Assembly (NCBI GenBank): GCA_905339235.1
Contig: CAJPFG010000021.1
Span: 82,334-146,333, forward strand
Source of the DNA: Phycisphaerales bacterium
GTDB taxonomy: Bacteria > Planctomycetota > Phycisphaerae > Phycisphaerales > UBA1924
Reading direction: 5' to 3'
Length of the DNA: 64,000 nucleotides
Numbering within the stretch: position 1 is the stretch's first letter; each line of letters begins with the position of its first letter. Below the pieces are notes generated by a model. It did no database searches. It was given only the letters and a program-made list of their open reading frames with translations, and was not told the origin of the DNA. Below, in pieces: positions 56,477 through 64,000 of this stretch. The position numbers were made by a program, and so were the translations under genes.

Positions 56477-56679
56477 AATCTGAAATCTGAAATCTGAAAT
56501 CTGAAGTCTGAGATCTGAGATCTGAGATCTGAGATCTGAAGTCTGAAGTTTGAAGTTCGAAGTCTGAAGTCTGAGATCTGAGATCGGTCTGAAGTCTGAA
56601 GTCTGAAGTTCGAAGTCTGAAGTTCGAAGTCTGAAGTCTGAAGTCTGAAGTCTGAAGTCTGAAGTCTGAAGTTCGAAGT
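56473..56679 (+). repeat. Heptanucleotide tandem repeat array (CTGAAGT type)
   Basis: Twenty-nine 7-nt units in a row, mostly CTGAAGT, with blocks of CTGAAAT and CTGAGAT and scattered TTGAAGT and TCGAAGT variants; a 4-nt CGGT interrupts after unit 16. The array starts on the queC stop codon and ends 44 bp before queE, so it fills almost the entire gap and is AT-richer than its surroundings. Units form local blocks of identical variants, which suggests expansion by slippage. Confidence 0.92.
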
Positions 56680-56723
56680 CTAAACCAAAGTCGTCCAACA
56701 CTACCCCCCGCCCCCCGCCTCCC

Positions 56724-57434
56724 ATGCCCACCACCCTCCCCATCTCCGAGACCTTCTACTCCATCCAGGGCGAAGGAAAACTCGCGGGCGTTCCCTCCTT
56801 CTTCGTTCGCATGAGCGGCTGCAATCTCCGCTGCTCCTGGTGCGACACGCCCTACGCGAGTTGGACCCCCGAAGGCAGCCCCCGCGACATCGACGCGATC
56901 CTTCGCGAGGCGCTCACGCACCCCGCGCGTCACGTCGTGCTCACCGGCGGCGAGCCCATGATGTTCCCACAGATCGAACCGCTCGCCGCCGCGTTCCGCG
57001 ACGCGGGCTTCCACATCACGATCGAAACCGCGGGCACGGTCTTTCGCCACCTCGCCTGCGATCTCATGTCGATCAGCCCAAAACTCGCCAACTCCACGCC
57101 GCGCGAGGGCGACCCCCGCGACCCCAAGGGCACATGGCGCCTCCTCCACGAGCAGCGCCGAACGAATGTCGATTCGCTCCAGGCTCTCATCGACGCCTGC
57201 CCGCAGCGCCAGTTAAAGTTCGTCGTGAGCGACCAGAGCGACCTCGCCGAGATCGACGCGCTCCTCGCCCGCCTGCGCAACTGGTCGCCCGTCGACATCC
57301 TGCTCATGCCCGAGGGCGTCACCCCCCCCACCGCCGCGGCCAAGGCCTGGATCACTCGCGAATGCCTCGCCCGCGCCTGGCGCTACAGCCCGCGCTTCCA
57401 CATCGACCTCTTCGGTAACGTCCGAGGGACCTGA
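56724..57434 (+). CDS. queE: 7-carboxy-7-deazaguanine synthase QueE
   Basis: Radical SAM enzyme that contracts the ring of 6-carboxytetrahydropterin; 236 residues. ISETFYSIQGEGKLAGVPSF is the family start, and FFVRMSGCNLRCSWCDTPYA has the CxxxCxxC-type cluster of three Cys (Cys33, Cys37, Cys40) that binds the 4Fe-4S. VVLTGGEPMM and LLMPEGVTPP are also typical. It is probably transcribed with queC, although the heptamer array separates them. Confidence 0.93.
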   Translation: MPTTLPISETFYSIQGEGKLAGVPSFFVRMSGCNLRCSWCDTPYASWTPEGSPRDIDAILREALTHPARHVVLTGGEPMMFPQIEPLAAAFRDAGFHITIETAGTVFRHLACDLMSISPKLANSTPREGDPRDPKGTWRLLHEQRRTNVDSLQALIDACPQRQLKFVVSDQSDLAEIDALLARLRNWSPVDILLMPEGVTPPTAAAKAWITRECLARAWRYSPRFHIDLFGNVRGT

Positions 57435-58090
57435 ACCAATCTCGCGGTGGTCTCGCCCGCCCCCTATCATGAATCGTGCGGTACCACGCATCTTGCTTCT
57501 TGGCAGAACGCCGCGGACTGCTGTTCGACGTCGTGATCTCGGCGAGTTTGCTGCTCGCCGCTCTCTCGCTCCTCCCGGCCTATCAGCCGGCGGGAGCGTC
57601 AGAGCGCGCGGCCTGGATGGGCGCCCCGGACACGCAGCGAAGTGCACGCCGCGCTTGCCACGAGGAGCCCGACGGGGACGGCGCGGGCAAGCGTGACGAG
57701 GCAAGCAGGACCGACGGTCGGCCGCTCCGTCGCCTCGTTGGGACTGACAGCACTCAGCCCCTGCATCTGTGGCATCCTCTCCTCGCGGCCGCGGCAGAAT
57801 GGTGTCTGCCGATAGGGCCGAAGGGCGCCGGGCCTTCGTTGGGTGCCCACGTGCCCGCCTGGCGGGCTCCTCGCGGCCCACCGCGATGACTCCCGCAGTC
57901 ACGCACGTTTCCGGGACGGCCATCCCTCCCGGCCACTACTGACCCCTGCAGAAGTTCCTGATGCACCGTCATGCCCCTTAGTGCTGGAAACGCCGGGGAA
58001 TAGAGGTGATTGGTGGATCAGAGACTTTCGCAGCGCTCTAGCCGCATCCAGATATGACACGCTCTTTCGCGCTCGTGCGCGGGAGTTTTT
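57435..58090. other. Gene-poor region with no convincing coding sequence
   Basis: About 650 bp separate queE from the methyltransferase gene. The longest plus-strand frame, 57476-57889, has one hydrophobic stretch (LLFDVVISASLLLAALSLLP) and an Arg/Pro-rich remainder; frames on the minus strand are similarly low in character. I see no ribosome site or family motif and would not call a gene, but a decayed one cannot be excluded. Confidence 0.4.
58068..58090 (+). promoter_or_regulatory. Hairpin touching the ribosome site of the methyltransferase gene
   Basis: CGCGC-TCGT-GCGCG (58068-58081) is followed by GGAG-TTTTT directly before the ATG at 58091. The GGAG ribosome site adjoins the stem, so folding could limit access. 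It resembles a terminator in form, with five T residues, but would then end transcription just before a gene. Confidence 0.35.
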
Positions 58091-59476
58091 ATGTCCATGA
58101 CCGTGTTTGTCTCGGCGGAACGCCGAGCCGCCGCGACTCTCCCGCCCGAGGGTTGCCGCGCGCTGAGAGTCTTGGCGGAGCGACTGCACGAGGAACTCGA
58201 CCGCGAACGGCTCGGTGGTGCGGTCGGTGCCCTCCACCGCGCCTTCGTGCGCGGGGAGCCCTTTGCGCCGTCCGGAAGCCTCAACGACCCCGACCCGAAC
58301 CTGCTGGCCCGGATGGGGCTGCTGCAACGCTCGGGCGGCACGTGGATGGCGACGCTGTTGATCGACCGCTGGGATGGGCTGCTGCTGGCGCGGCATCGCG
58401 TGCCGAGCCCGCCGGGCGGGCCGAGCGGAGCCGAGGAAGTCGGTCCCAACGCGAAAGCGCTCTCTCGGCTAACGCCGCGGCGCCGTGTGGCCGCCGCCCT
58501 GGACCTCGGCTGCGGGCAGGGCTTCCACGCCCTGCAAGCAGCCCGCAAAGCCTCGAGAGTCGTGGGCACCGATGCCAGTCGGCTCGCCATCCGAGTGGCC
58601 GCAATCAATGCGGCGCTGAACGGCACGACGATCGACTTCCGGCAAGGCAGTCTGTACGAGCCCGTCGAGGGTGAGCGGTTCGATCTCATCGTTTCCAATG
58701 CGCCCTTTGTTTTCTCGGGGGTGCAGGCCGTGACCGACGGAGGGCCCGCCGCGAAGGGAGATGCCGTTTCGGAAGCCTTCGTGCGGGGCGCTCCCTCGCG
58801 CCTGTCTCCCGATGGCTTTGGCGTATTCCTTTGCAACTGGGAGCACGCGGCGGAATCGGATTGGGAGGAGCCCCCGCGCCGCTGGCTGCAACACACCGGC
58901 GTCGATGCCTGGATGGTGCGCCTTCGAACGTCAAGCGTCGAAGCCGTGGCGACCGCGTGGTTCCGCGGACCGCAAGGGTCGAACGGGTCCGAGGGGAGCG
59001 GCGCCGAGTCTCTGCGCCGCTGGCGCACGCACCTGCGGGAGTCCGGCTTGGGCTGGCTGACGATGGGGATTATCTTCCTCCGACGCCGTGATGGCCGAAC
59101 GTGGATCCGGGGCGACACCCAGTGGCTCACCGACGGTGATACCCAGGCGGGGGACCAGGTTTTGCGGATCTTCGAGAATCAAACGCTTCTTTCGTGCGAG
59201 CCAGACCGTGCGCGGGAAGTGCGATGGCGGAAGGTCGGCTTCGTGGCGACCGACTTGCCGGGGTCGTCACTGGTGCATCTGAGTCAGACTCGCGGCTTCC
59301 GGTTCGATGTGTGCGTGGAGCCGCGTGCCCAGCAGTTGCTCGCGCTTTTCGACAGCATCAGTTCGATCGACGACGCGGTGTGCCGGTTCCGTGCGGCCTC
59401 CGGAATACCCGAGGAGCAGGGGAGAACCCTCTTGTTCGAACTCATCCGCCGTGGGTACCTGGAGGCAGTCACGTGA
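58091..59476 (+). CDS. SAM-dependent methyltransferase (PrmC/RsmC-like small domain)
   Basis: A 461-residue protein. The N-terminal 130 residues are helical and resemble the DUF7059-type lead-in. The methyltransferase core has DLGCGQGFHALQAARKASRV (SAM site) and FDLIVSNAPFVFSG, where the N-P-P-Y/F catalytic motif is NAPF, as in several RNA- and protein-amide methyltransferases. The C-terminal 150 residues (with EVRWRKVGFVATDLPGSSLV) form an extra domain of unknown role. The ATG is uncertain by one codon. It overlaps the antiporter gene by four bases (GTGA). Confidence 0.78.
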   Translation: MSMTVFVSAERRAAATLPPEGCRALRVLAERLHEELDRERLGGAVGALHRAFVRGEPFAPSGSLNDPDPNLLARMGLLQRSGGTWMATLLIDRWDGLLLARHRVPSPPGGPSGAEEVGPNAKALSRLTPRRRVAAALDLGCGQGFHALQAARKASRVVGTDASRLAIRVAAINAALNGTTIDFRQGSLYEPVEGERFDLIVSNAPFVFSGVQAVTDGGPAAKGDAVSEAFVRGAPSRLSPDGFGVFLCNWEHAAESDWEEPPRRWLQHTGVDAWMVRLRTSSVEAVATAWFRGPQGSNGSEGSGAESLRRWRTHLRESGLGWLTMGIIFLRRRDGRTWIRGDTQWLTDGDTQAGDQVLRIFENQTLLSCEPDRAREVRWRKVGFVATDLPGSSLVHLSQTRGFRFDVCVEPRAQQLLALFDSISSIDDAVCRFRAASGIPEEQGRTLLFELIRRGYLEAVT

Positions 59477-61257
59477 GTTTCCCCTCGATCCTGCTGGCGC
59501 AGGCCAACCACCTGCCGCTTCTCACCACCATCGCCGCGGCCTTCGCCGCCGCGTGGGCGCTGGGGCTTGTGACCCAGCGTCTCGGCCTGTCGCCCATTGT
59601 GGGCTACCTCCTCGCGGGAATGGTGATCGGTCCGTACACGCCCGGCTTCGTCGGCGATGCGTCCGCGGCCCAGCAACTGGCGGAGGTCGGCGTCATTCTC
59701 CTGATGTTCGGAGTCGGGCTGCACTTTCATCTCAAAGATCTCGTGGCGGTGAAGGGGATTGCGCTCCCCGGTGCGATAGGGCAAAGCCTGGTCGCCATGC
59801 TGCTATCCGCCTGGGTCTTCGGTCTGTTCGGCTGGCCGCTCAAGCCGGCTCTGGTCTTGGGAATGGCTATGGCGGTCGCCAGCACCGTTGTGCTGCTGCG
59901 GGTCCTGTTGGACCGCGGGATGCTCAACAGCGTGCACGGCCACGTGGCGGTCGGGTGGCTCATTGTCGAAGACATCTTCACCGTTCTGGCGCTCGTCTTT
60001 GTTCCGATCCTCGCGGCGAACGGGCAGCCCTCATCGCCGGGCTCTGAGGCCCCCGGCCTGGCGACGGTCGGCTGGGCGCTGCTCAAGCTCTGCGCACTGA
60101 TCGCGATCGTGCTCGTGGCGGGCTCCCGGGTGGTTCCTTGGGTCCTGGCCCAGGTGGCGAAGCTGCGGTCCCGCGAGTTGTTCACGCTCACCGTGTTGGT
60201 CTTGTCGGTGACCATCGCAGTTGGATCAGCCACGCTCTTCGGCTCGTCGGTCGCGCTGGGCGCCTTCCTGGCGGGCCTGGTGGTGGCCCAGTCGCCTGTT
60301 AGCCATCAGGCCGCGGCCGACGCCCTGCCCATGCGCGACGCCTTTGCAGTGCTGTTCTTCGTCTCGGTGGGAATGCTCTTTGATCCCGCCTTCCTGATCC
60401 AGCACCCCCTGATGGTCGCGTCGGGACTCATTATCGTACTCGGCGCCAAGCCGCTGGCGGCGCTCGCGATCGTGGCGGTCCTTGGGTTTCCGGCGCGGAC
60501 GGCGCTCACCGTTGCAATCGGGCTGGCTCAGATCGGGGAGTTTTCCTTCATTCTGGCGCAAGTCGCGGGAGAGCACGGCCTCATGCCAGAAGACGGCCGT
60601 TCCCTGCTGGTCGCCGTCGCGATGATCTCGATCGCGCTGAATCCCCTGCTCTTCCGCCACCTGGACCGGATCGAAGGTGCGCTACGGCGGCGGCCCGCGC
60701 TGTGGAGGTTGCTCAGTATCCGCGCCCAGCACCGGACCGAAGCCATCAACGCCATCGCACGCGCGGAGATCGCGCGCAACGAGCGGCCGCTTGCCGTGAT
60801 CGTTGGATATGGACCGGTCGGGCGTGTCGTGGACGCCTTGTTGCGCGATGCAAAGATGCAAACGGTCATCATCGAGATGAACATGGAAACCGTGCAGTCC
60901 CTGCGCAAGTCAGGCCACAGCGTCATCTATGGGGATGCGACCCGCCCCGAGATCCTGCACGAGGCGGGCGTCGGGCGGGCGGTGAATCTCGTGGTGACCT
61001 TGCCGCACTCCGCGGGCAGAAACGACCTCATCCTCGCTGCCCGCGAGTTGAACCCCGAGGTAGAGATAACGGTGAGGGCGCATTACTTGAACGACCGCGA
61101 CTCGCTCCGAGCGGCAGGGGCGAACAAGGTGGTCTTCGAGGAAGGTGAAGTGGGTATCGCCCTCGCCAGACATGTGATGGAGCGACGCGGCGTGGACCCC
61201 ACCACGGTGGAGAAGATGCTGGGCGCGCTGCGGAGTCTCTGGAGAATGAATGAGTAG
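59473..61257 (+). CDS. Kef/YbaL-type monovalent cation:proton antiporter (CPA2) with RCK domain
   Basis: A 594-residue inner-membrane transporter. From about residue 12 to 400 there are a dozen hydrophobic segments including LGLSPIVGYLLAGMVIGPYT, STVVLLRVLLDRGMLNS and GLAQIGEFSFILAQVAGEHG, typical of CPA2. VIVGYGPVGRVVDALLRDAK starts a TrkA-N nucleotide-binding domain (residues 440-560), as in KefB/C and YbaL. It should exchange K+ or Na+ for protons. It starts at GTG overlapping the methyltransferase stop. Confidence 0.9.
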   Translation: MSFPSILLAQANHLPLLTTIAAAFAAAWALGLVTQRLGLSPIVGYLLAGMVIGPYTPGFVGDASAAQQLAEVGVILLMFGVGLHFHLKDLVAVKGIALPGAIGQSLVAMLLSAWVFGLFGWPLKPALVLGMAMAVASTVVLLRVLLDRGMLNSVHGHVAVGWLIVEDIFTVLALVFVPILAANGQPSSPGSEAPGLATVGWALLKLCALIAIVLVAGSRVVPWVLAQVAKLRSRELFTLTVLVLSVTIAVGSATLFGSSVALGAFLAGLVVAQSPVSHQAAADALPMRDAFAVLFFVSVGMLFDPAFLIQHPLMVASGLIIVLGAKPLAALAIVAVLGFPARTALTVAIGLAQIGEFSFILAQVAGEHGLMPEDGRSLLVAVAMISIALNPLLFRHLDRIEGALRRRPALWRLLSIRAQHRTEAINAIARAEIARNERPLAVIVGYGPVGRVVDALLRDAKMQTVIIEMNMETVQSLRKSGHSVIYGDATRPEILHEAGVGRAVNLVVTLPHSAGRNDLILAARELNPEVEITVRAHYLNDRDSLRAAGANKVVFEEGEVGIALARHVMERRGVDPTTVEKMLGALRSLWRMNE

Positions 61258-61359
61258 GTGAACCGCAAGCACATGAGGCCGCCTCGCGGATCGCGTGCCT
61301 CGGCAAATGGCACGACTCGTTCGGTCGCTCATCCCAATTGTGCCACCATCTCGCCGCCG

Positions 61360-61412
61360 TCGGCCTGTCTTCAGGCCGAGTTCTCCCGGCGGAGAGTGGT
61401 GCCGGACTCGGC
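61360..61412 (+). promoter_or_regulatory. Overlapping, mutually exclusive hairpins upstream of queD
   Basis: TCGGCCTG-TCTT-CAGGCCGA (61360-61379) is a perfect 8-bp hairpin. The CCGA of its 3' arm also belongs to GCCGAGT (61375-61381), which pairs with ACTCGGC (61406-61412) to enclose a second hairpin, TCTCC-CGGC-GGAGA (61382-61395). Only one fold can form at a time, a geometry typical of attenuators or riboswitches. No known preQ1 aptamer sequence was recognised. Confidence 0.4.
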
Positions 61413-61546
61413 AGGGCTGCCCCGCCCCGTCCCGCCCGCCGTGACGGAGCCTCACCCTTCCAGAACAACCGTGCGGTAGGAAGTGAACCACTCCCGTGGG
61501 TCTTGAGCGCTCCCGCGGTTTGCGGCATGTTCCCTAGAATCCCGTC

Positions 61547-62008
61547 TTGCCGTACCGCATCTCCAAGTCCTTCACCGTCGAATCCGGCCACATGCTCTCC
61601 AAGCACCCCGGCCGCTGCAAGTTCCCCCACGGACACTCGCGCACCATCTCCGTCGTGGTGAGCGCACCCGGGCTCAACCACCATGACATGGTCTGCGATT
61701 TCAAGGCCCTCAAACTCGCCTTGAAAAGCGTCTGCGATGAACTGGACCATTCCCTCGCCATCAACAGCGAGGACCCCCTCCTCGCCAAACTGGAGGGAAT
61801 TCGGGAGCGGGTCGTGGTTTTCCACGGCCAAGACCCCACGACGGAAGTGCTCGCCCGGCGCATCCATGATGCACTGACGACGCTGGTTCGACGCGGCGCG
61901 GCATTGGCCGCGCCCGACGGTATTTCCTACCGACTTCCCCCGGAACTCGTCGTCGAACGCGTCCGGGTGACGGAAACCGACTCCACATGGGCCGAGTACC
62001 AGGCGTGA
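61547..62008 (+). CDS. queD: 6-carboxytetrahydropterin synthase QueD (6-pyruvoyl-tetrahydropterin synthase family)
   Basis: A 153-residue enzyme making the pterin that QueE converts in queuosine synthesis. It starts at TTG. FTVESGHMLSKHPGRCKFPH with GHS supplies the zinc-binding His residues and the catalytic Cys before them (C-x3-HGH), and ELDHSLAINSEDPLL gives the conserved D-H pair. VRVTETDSTWAEYQ holds the Glu that anchors the pterin. It lies 4 kb from queC and queE, separated by the methyltransferase and antiporter genes. Confidence 0.88.
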   Translation: MPYRISKSFTVESGHMLSKHPGRCKFPHGHSRTISVVVSAPGLNHHDMVCDFKALKLALKSVCDELDHSLAINSEDPLLAKLEGIRERVVVFHGQDPTTEVLARRIHDALTTLVRRGAALAAPDGISYRLPPELVVERVRVTETDSTWAEYQA

Positions 62009-62225
62009 AATGCCAAATCGGCAGCGCGGCGGAGCGCCGTGCGGCGCATCACGCGTTCGCAGCCGCAAAACCCCCTCTTTATCGGTGCGCAGATTGCTCC
62101 ATTCGGGAGGCGGTCGAGCCGCGTACGGGCGCGGCCTCACGATTCCGGCCGCGCGCGAACAATGTCCCCGGAGAAACGTCGGTACATGTGACAGCATGCC
62201 CGGTGGGTTCCGAAGGAAGCACTTC

Positions 62226-63632
62226 ATGAGCACCAGAGTTCCCAGTTGCTGGATTCTCGCGGGAGTCTTGGCCCTTTCTCCGACCGTGCTGGCCCAGCCC
62301 GGCGGGTCGCCGGTGGCGAAGGAAGACCTCGCCTTCGCCAACAGCCTCTCCAAAGCGTTCAAGTCCGTGGCCGCGCAGGCCGACCCCGCCGTCGTCCACG
62401 TCATCGCGCTCTCAAACCGCCAGAACGTGCGCTACGACTGGTTCGGCACTCCGATCGAAGTCGGCCCTACGCAGTTGATGCCCATCAGCCAGGGGTCGGG
62501 TTTCATCATCGACGCCTCCGGCAACGCCGTCACGAACAACCACGTCGTGGCCCAGGCCGACAAGGTCCGGGTGAAACTCATCGACGGAAACGAGTACGAC
62601 GCCATCGTCATCGGCCGCGACGAAGGAACCGACCTCGCCGTGCTGCGCGTGGACTTCGCCGATCACAAGCCCGCGTTCAAGCCGCTCCCCCTGGGCGATA
62701 GCGAGGGCCTCGAAGTCGGCGAATGGGTCGTGGCCATCGGCTCGCCCTTCGGCTTCTCCAACACCGTCACCGCGGGAATCGTCTCGGCCAAGGGCCGCAG
62801 CCTCACCCCCCGCGAAACCGGCCGCACCTTCGAAGACTTCATCCAGACCGACGCCGCCATCAATCCGGGAAACTCCGGCGGCCCGCTGCTCAACCTCCAC
62901 GGCGAAGTCGTGGGCGTGAACAGCGCCATCGCCTCCCGTTCGGGCGGGTACCAGGGCCTGGGCTTCGCAATCCCCAGCAACCTCATGAAAGTCGTCGTCG
63001 AGAACATCCTCGCCAACGGCAGAGTCGTGCGCGGCTGGATGGGCGTGGACCTCGCGCCCGCGTCCGAACAGGATTACAAGGGCGGTCAGCCACCCTCCGA
63101 CGTCTACCGCGGCGTGCTCGTCAAGAGCGTCGTCGCCGAGAGCCCCGCCGAGAAAGCCGGGCTGCACGAGGGCGACGTGATCATCCGCTACCAGGGCCAA
63201 GTGGTAAACGAAGGCCGCCTCCGCACCGCCATCGGCATCTCTCGCCCCGGAACCAAGGCCGAACTCGATGTCCTCCGCGACGGCAAGACCGTCAAAATCA
63301 TCGCCGAAGTCGGCGACTACTCCGCCTCGCTCGCCGCCGCCGGAATGGGCTTCGTCGAAACCCTCGGCGCCACCGTCGAATCGCTCACGCTCGACGCCGG
63401 ACGCAAGATGGGCTACCGAAACGTCCGCGGAGCCATCGTCGTCGATCTGGATTCCGAAGGCCCCGGCGGCCGCGCCGGATTGCAGAAGGGCGACATCATC
63501 GTTCAGGTAGACCGCAAGTCCGTAACCTCCGCCAAAGACCTGGCGGCCATCGAAAAGTCCGGCGACCTCCAACGCGCCTCGCGCCTGGGCGTGGTGCGTG
63601 GAAACAGACAGGGGTTTCTGCAGTTGCGCTGA
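62226..63632 (+). CDS. HtrA/DegP-type trypsin-like protease with two PDZ domains
   Basis: A 468-residue exported serine protease for envelope protein quality control. A signal peptide ends SPTVLAQ. The catalytic triad is complete: His in NNHVVAQADKVRV, Asp in GRDEGTDLAVLRV, Ser in INPGNSGGPLLN. Two PDZ domains follow (near residues 290-370 and 390-465, with SPAEKAGLHEGDVIIRYQGQ and GPGGRAGLQKGDIIVQVDRK). The ATG at 62226 has a GAAGGAAG ribosome site; the frame upstream is not coding. DegP and DegS types cannot be distinguished, but two PDZ domains suit DegP. Confidence 0.92.
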   Translation: MSTRVPSCWILAGVLALSPTVLAQPGGSPVAKEDLAFANSLSKAFKSVAAQADPAVVHVIALSNRQNVRYDWFGTPIEVGPTQLMPISQGSGFIIDASGNAVTNNHVVAQADKVRVKLIDGNEYDAIVIGRDEGTDLAVLRVDFADHKPAFKPLPLGDSEGLEVGEWVVAIGSPFGFSNTVTAGIVSAKGRSLTPRETGRTFEDFIQTDAAINPGNSGGPLLNLHGEVVGVNSAIASRSGGYQGLGFAIPSNLMKVVVENILANGRVVRGWMGVDLAPASEQDYKGGQPPSDVYRGVLVKSVVAESPAEKAGLHEGDVIIRYQGQVVNEGRLRTAIGISRPGTKAELDVLRDGKTVKIIAEVGDYSASLAAAGMGFVETLGATVESLTLDAGRKMGYRNVRGAIVVDLDSEGPGGRAGLQKGDIIVQVDRKSVTSAKDLAAIEKSGDLQRASRLGVVRGNRQGFLQLR

Positions 63633-63747
63633 TCCGACTGGCACGCGTCGCACGCATCGCACGAACCTCCCGGTTCGTGGTTCGGCCCCCAACCCCCACG
63701 CCCCCAAAGCCTTGCGCACCACTTCCCCATTTCCTCAAAACTTCCCC

Positions 63748-63776
63748 TTGACACGCCCAACCCGAATCCGTACCGT
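63748..63776 (+). promoter_or_regulatory. Promoter of the last hypothetical gene
   Basis: A perfect -35 box TTGACA (63748-63753) and a weak -10 TACCGT (63771-63776) are 17 bp apart. Transcription would start about three bases before the ATG at 63786, giving a nearly leaderless message; no ribosome site is present. Confidence 0.55.
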
Positions 63777-63785
63777 CAGTTCGTA

Positions 63786-64000
63786 ATGCCCGAACTCCCC
63801 GCTCCCAACCCCCAGCACCCCGTACCCGCCGCGCCGGCCCTCTCCCCGCTCGACACCGCCCGCCTCAACGCCTGGTTCGACCACCGCGGCCAACTCCCCG
63901 ACCTCGCCCGCGCCCTCAACATCACCACCACGCAACTCGCCGACTGGGCCGCGCAACCCCACATCGCCGCGGCCATCGCTCGCATCGAAAGCCTCTCCAA
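63786..64000 (+). CDS. Hypothetical protein (partial), helix-turn-helix-like N-terminus
   Basis: The first 71 codons of a gene that runs off the window. A Pro/Ala-rich start (MPELPAPNPQHPVPAAPALS) is followed by LDTARLNAWFDHRGQLPDLA and RALNITTTQLADWAAQPHIA, which look like a helix-turn-helix with ALNITTTQLADWA as the recognition part. The same build, a Pro/Ala-rich N-terminus and then Ala/Leu-rich helices, is seen in the frameshifted gene at 23.3-24.2 kb. The function is unknown. Confidence 0.6.
   Translation, partial: MPELPAPNPQHPVPAAPALSPLDTARLNAWFDHRGQLPDLARALNITTTQLADWAAQPHIAAAIARIESLS

Noticed and set aside
56473..56679. Possible CRISPR array
   Set aside because: The period is seven bases with no spacers, and no cas genes are near.
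57476..57889. Frame of 137 codons with one hydrophobic stretch
   Set aside because: No ribosome site, family motif or consistent composition; kept only as a note on the gene-poor region.
61258..61479. A 73-residue frame starting at GTG upstream of queD
   Set aside because: Composition is Arg/Pro/Ser with no ribosome site, and the stretch forms paired RNA-like stems.

Overview
The window looks like a chromosomal segment of a GC-rich member of the Planctomycetota, most likely of the Phycisphaerae/Phycisphaerales type. Five secreted proteins end in an almost identical dockerin-like double repeat with the core words NCDG, NGFDIE and a terminal PC. Prepilin-like proteins, long AsmA-like proteins, many weak or absent Shine-Dalgarno sites and heptanucleotide repeats between genes point the same way. 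This placement is an inference from protein style, not from a marker gene. No rRNA, tRNA or CRISPR array was seen.

Layout. 0-4.3 kb: the liv branched-chain amino acid importer on the minus strand (livK-livH-livM-livG, the last cut by the window edge). 4.5-14 kb: four secreted dockerin-tailed proteins (a GH15-like glycosidase, two beta-propeller proteins and a PstS-like binding protein). 14.2-18.5 kb: a pseudopilin, a family 2 glycosyltransferase, and a DevC-like permease with a DevB-like HlyD adaptor but no ATPase. 18.5-25.3 kb: a small lipoprotein, acetyl-CoA synthetase, an ATP-grasp-like protein, two hypothetical genes, a helicase gene scrap and a fifth dockerin protein. 25.4-30.8 kb: a type IV pilus/type II secretion core (pilM-N-O-P-like-pilB). 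30.9-33.5 kb: futalosine hydrolase and an HlyD/RND-type adaptor.

33.6-36.6 kb is the accessory patch: an antitoxin-like gene, a small protein paired with a nucleotidyltransferase, an ArsR-AHSA1 pair with a visible promoter/operator, and a GxxExxY gene enclosed by inverted repeats. 36.6-44.1 kb: a DUF885 peptidase-like lipoprotein, a FAD monooxygenase, dtd, a GNAT acetyltransferase, radA, and a tightly overlapping minus-strand envelope operon (YqjD-like, holin-like, two hypotheticals and a thioesterase). 44.3-54.2 kb: a 1,404-residue AsmA-like protein, a LOG-family protein, a lipoprotein, an HD-GYP-like protein and PrkA kinase. 54.4-55 kb holds the decayed end of a hybrid histidine kinase. 55-64 kb: trmB, queC, queE and queD (7-deazaguanine/queuosine precursor synthesis), a methyltransferase, a Kef-type antiporter, an HtrA-type protease and the start of a hypothetical gene.

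Most genes are ordinary housekeeping or envelope functions. The most unusual signals are the shared dockerin tail without an obvious partner; the heptamer arrays, one of which separates a plausible start codon from its reading frame by exactly one unit; the repeat-bounded GxxExxY gene; the small-protein/nucleotidyltransferase pair; and mutually exclusive hairpins upstream of queD.
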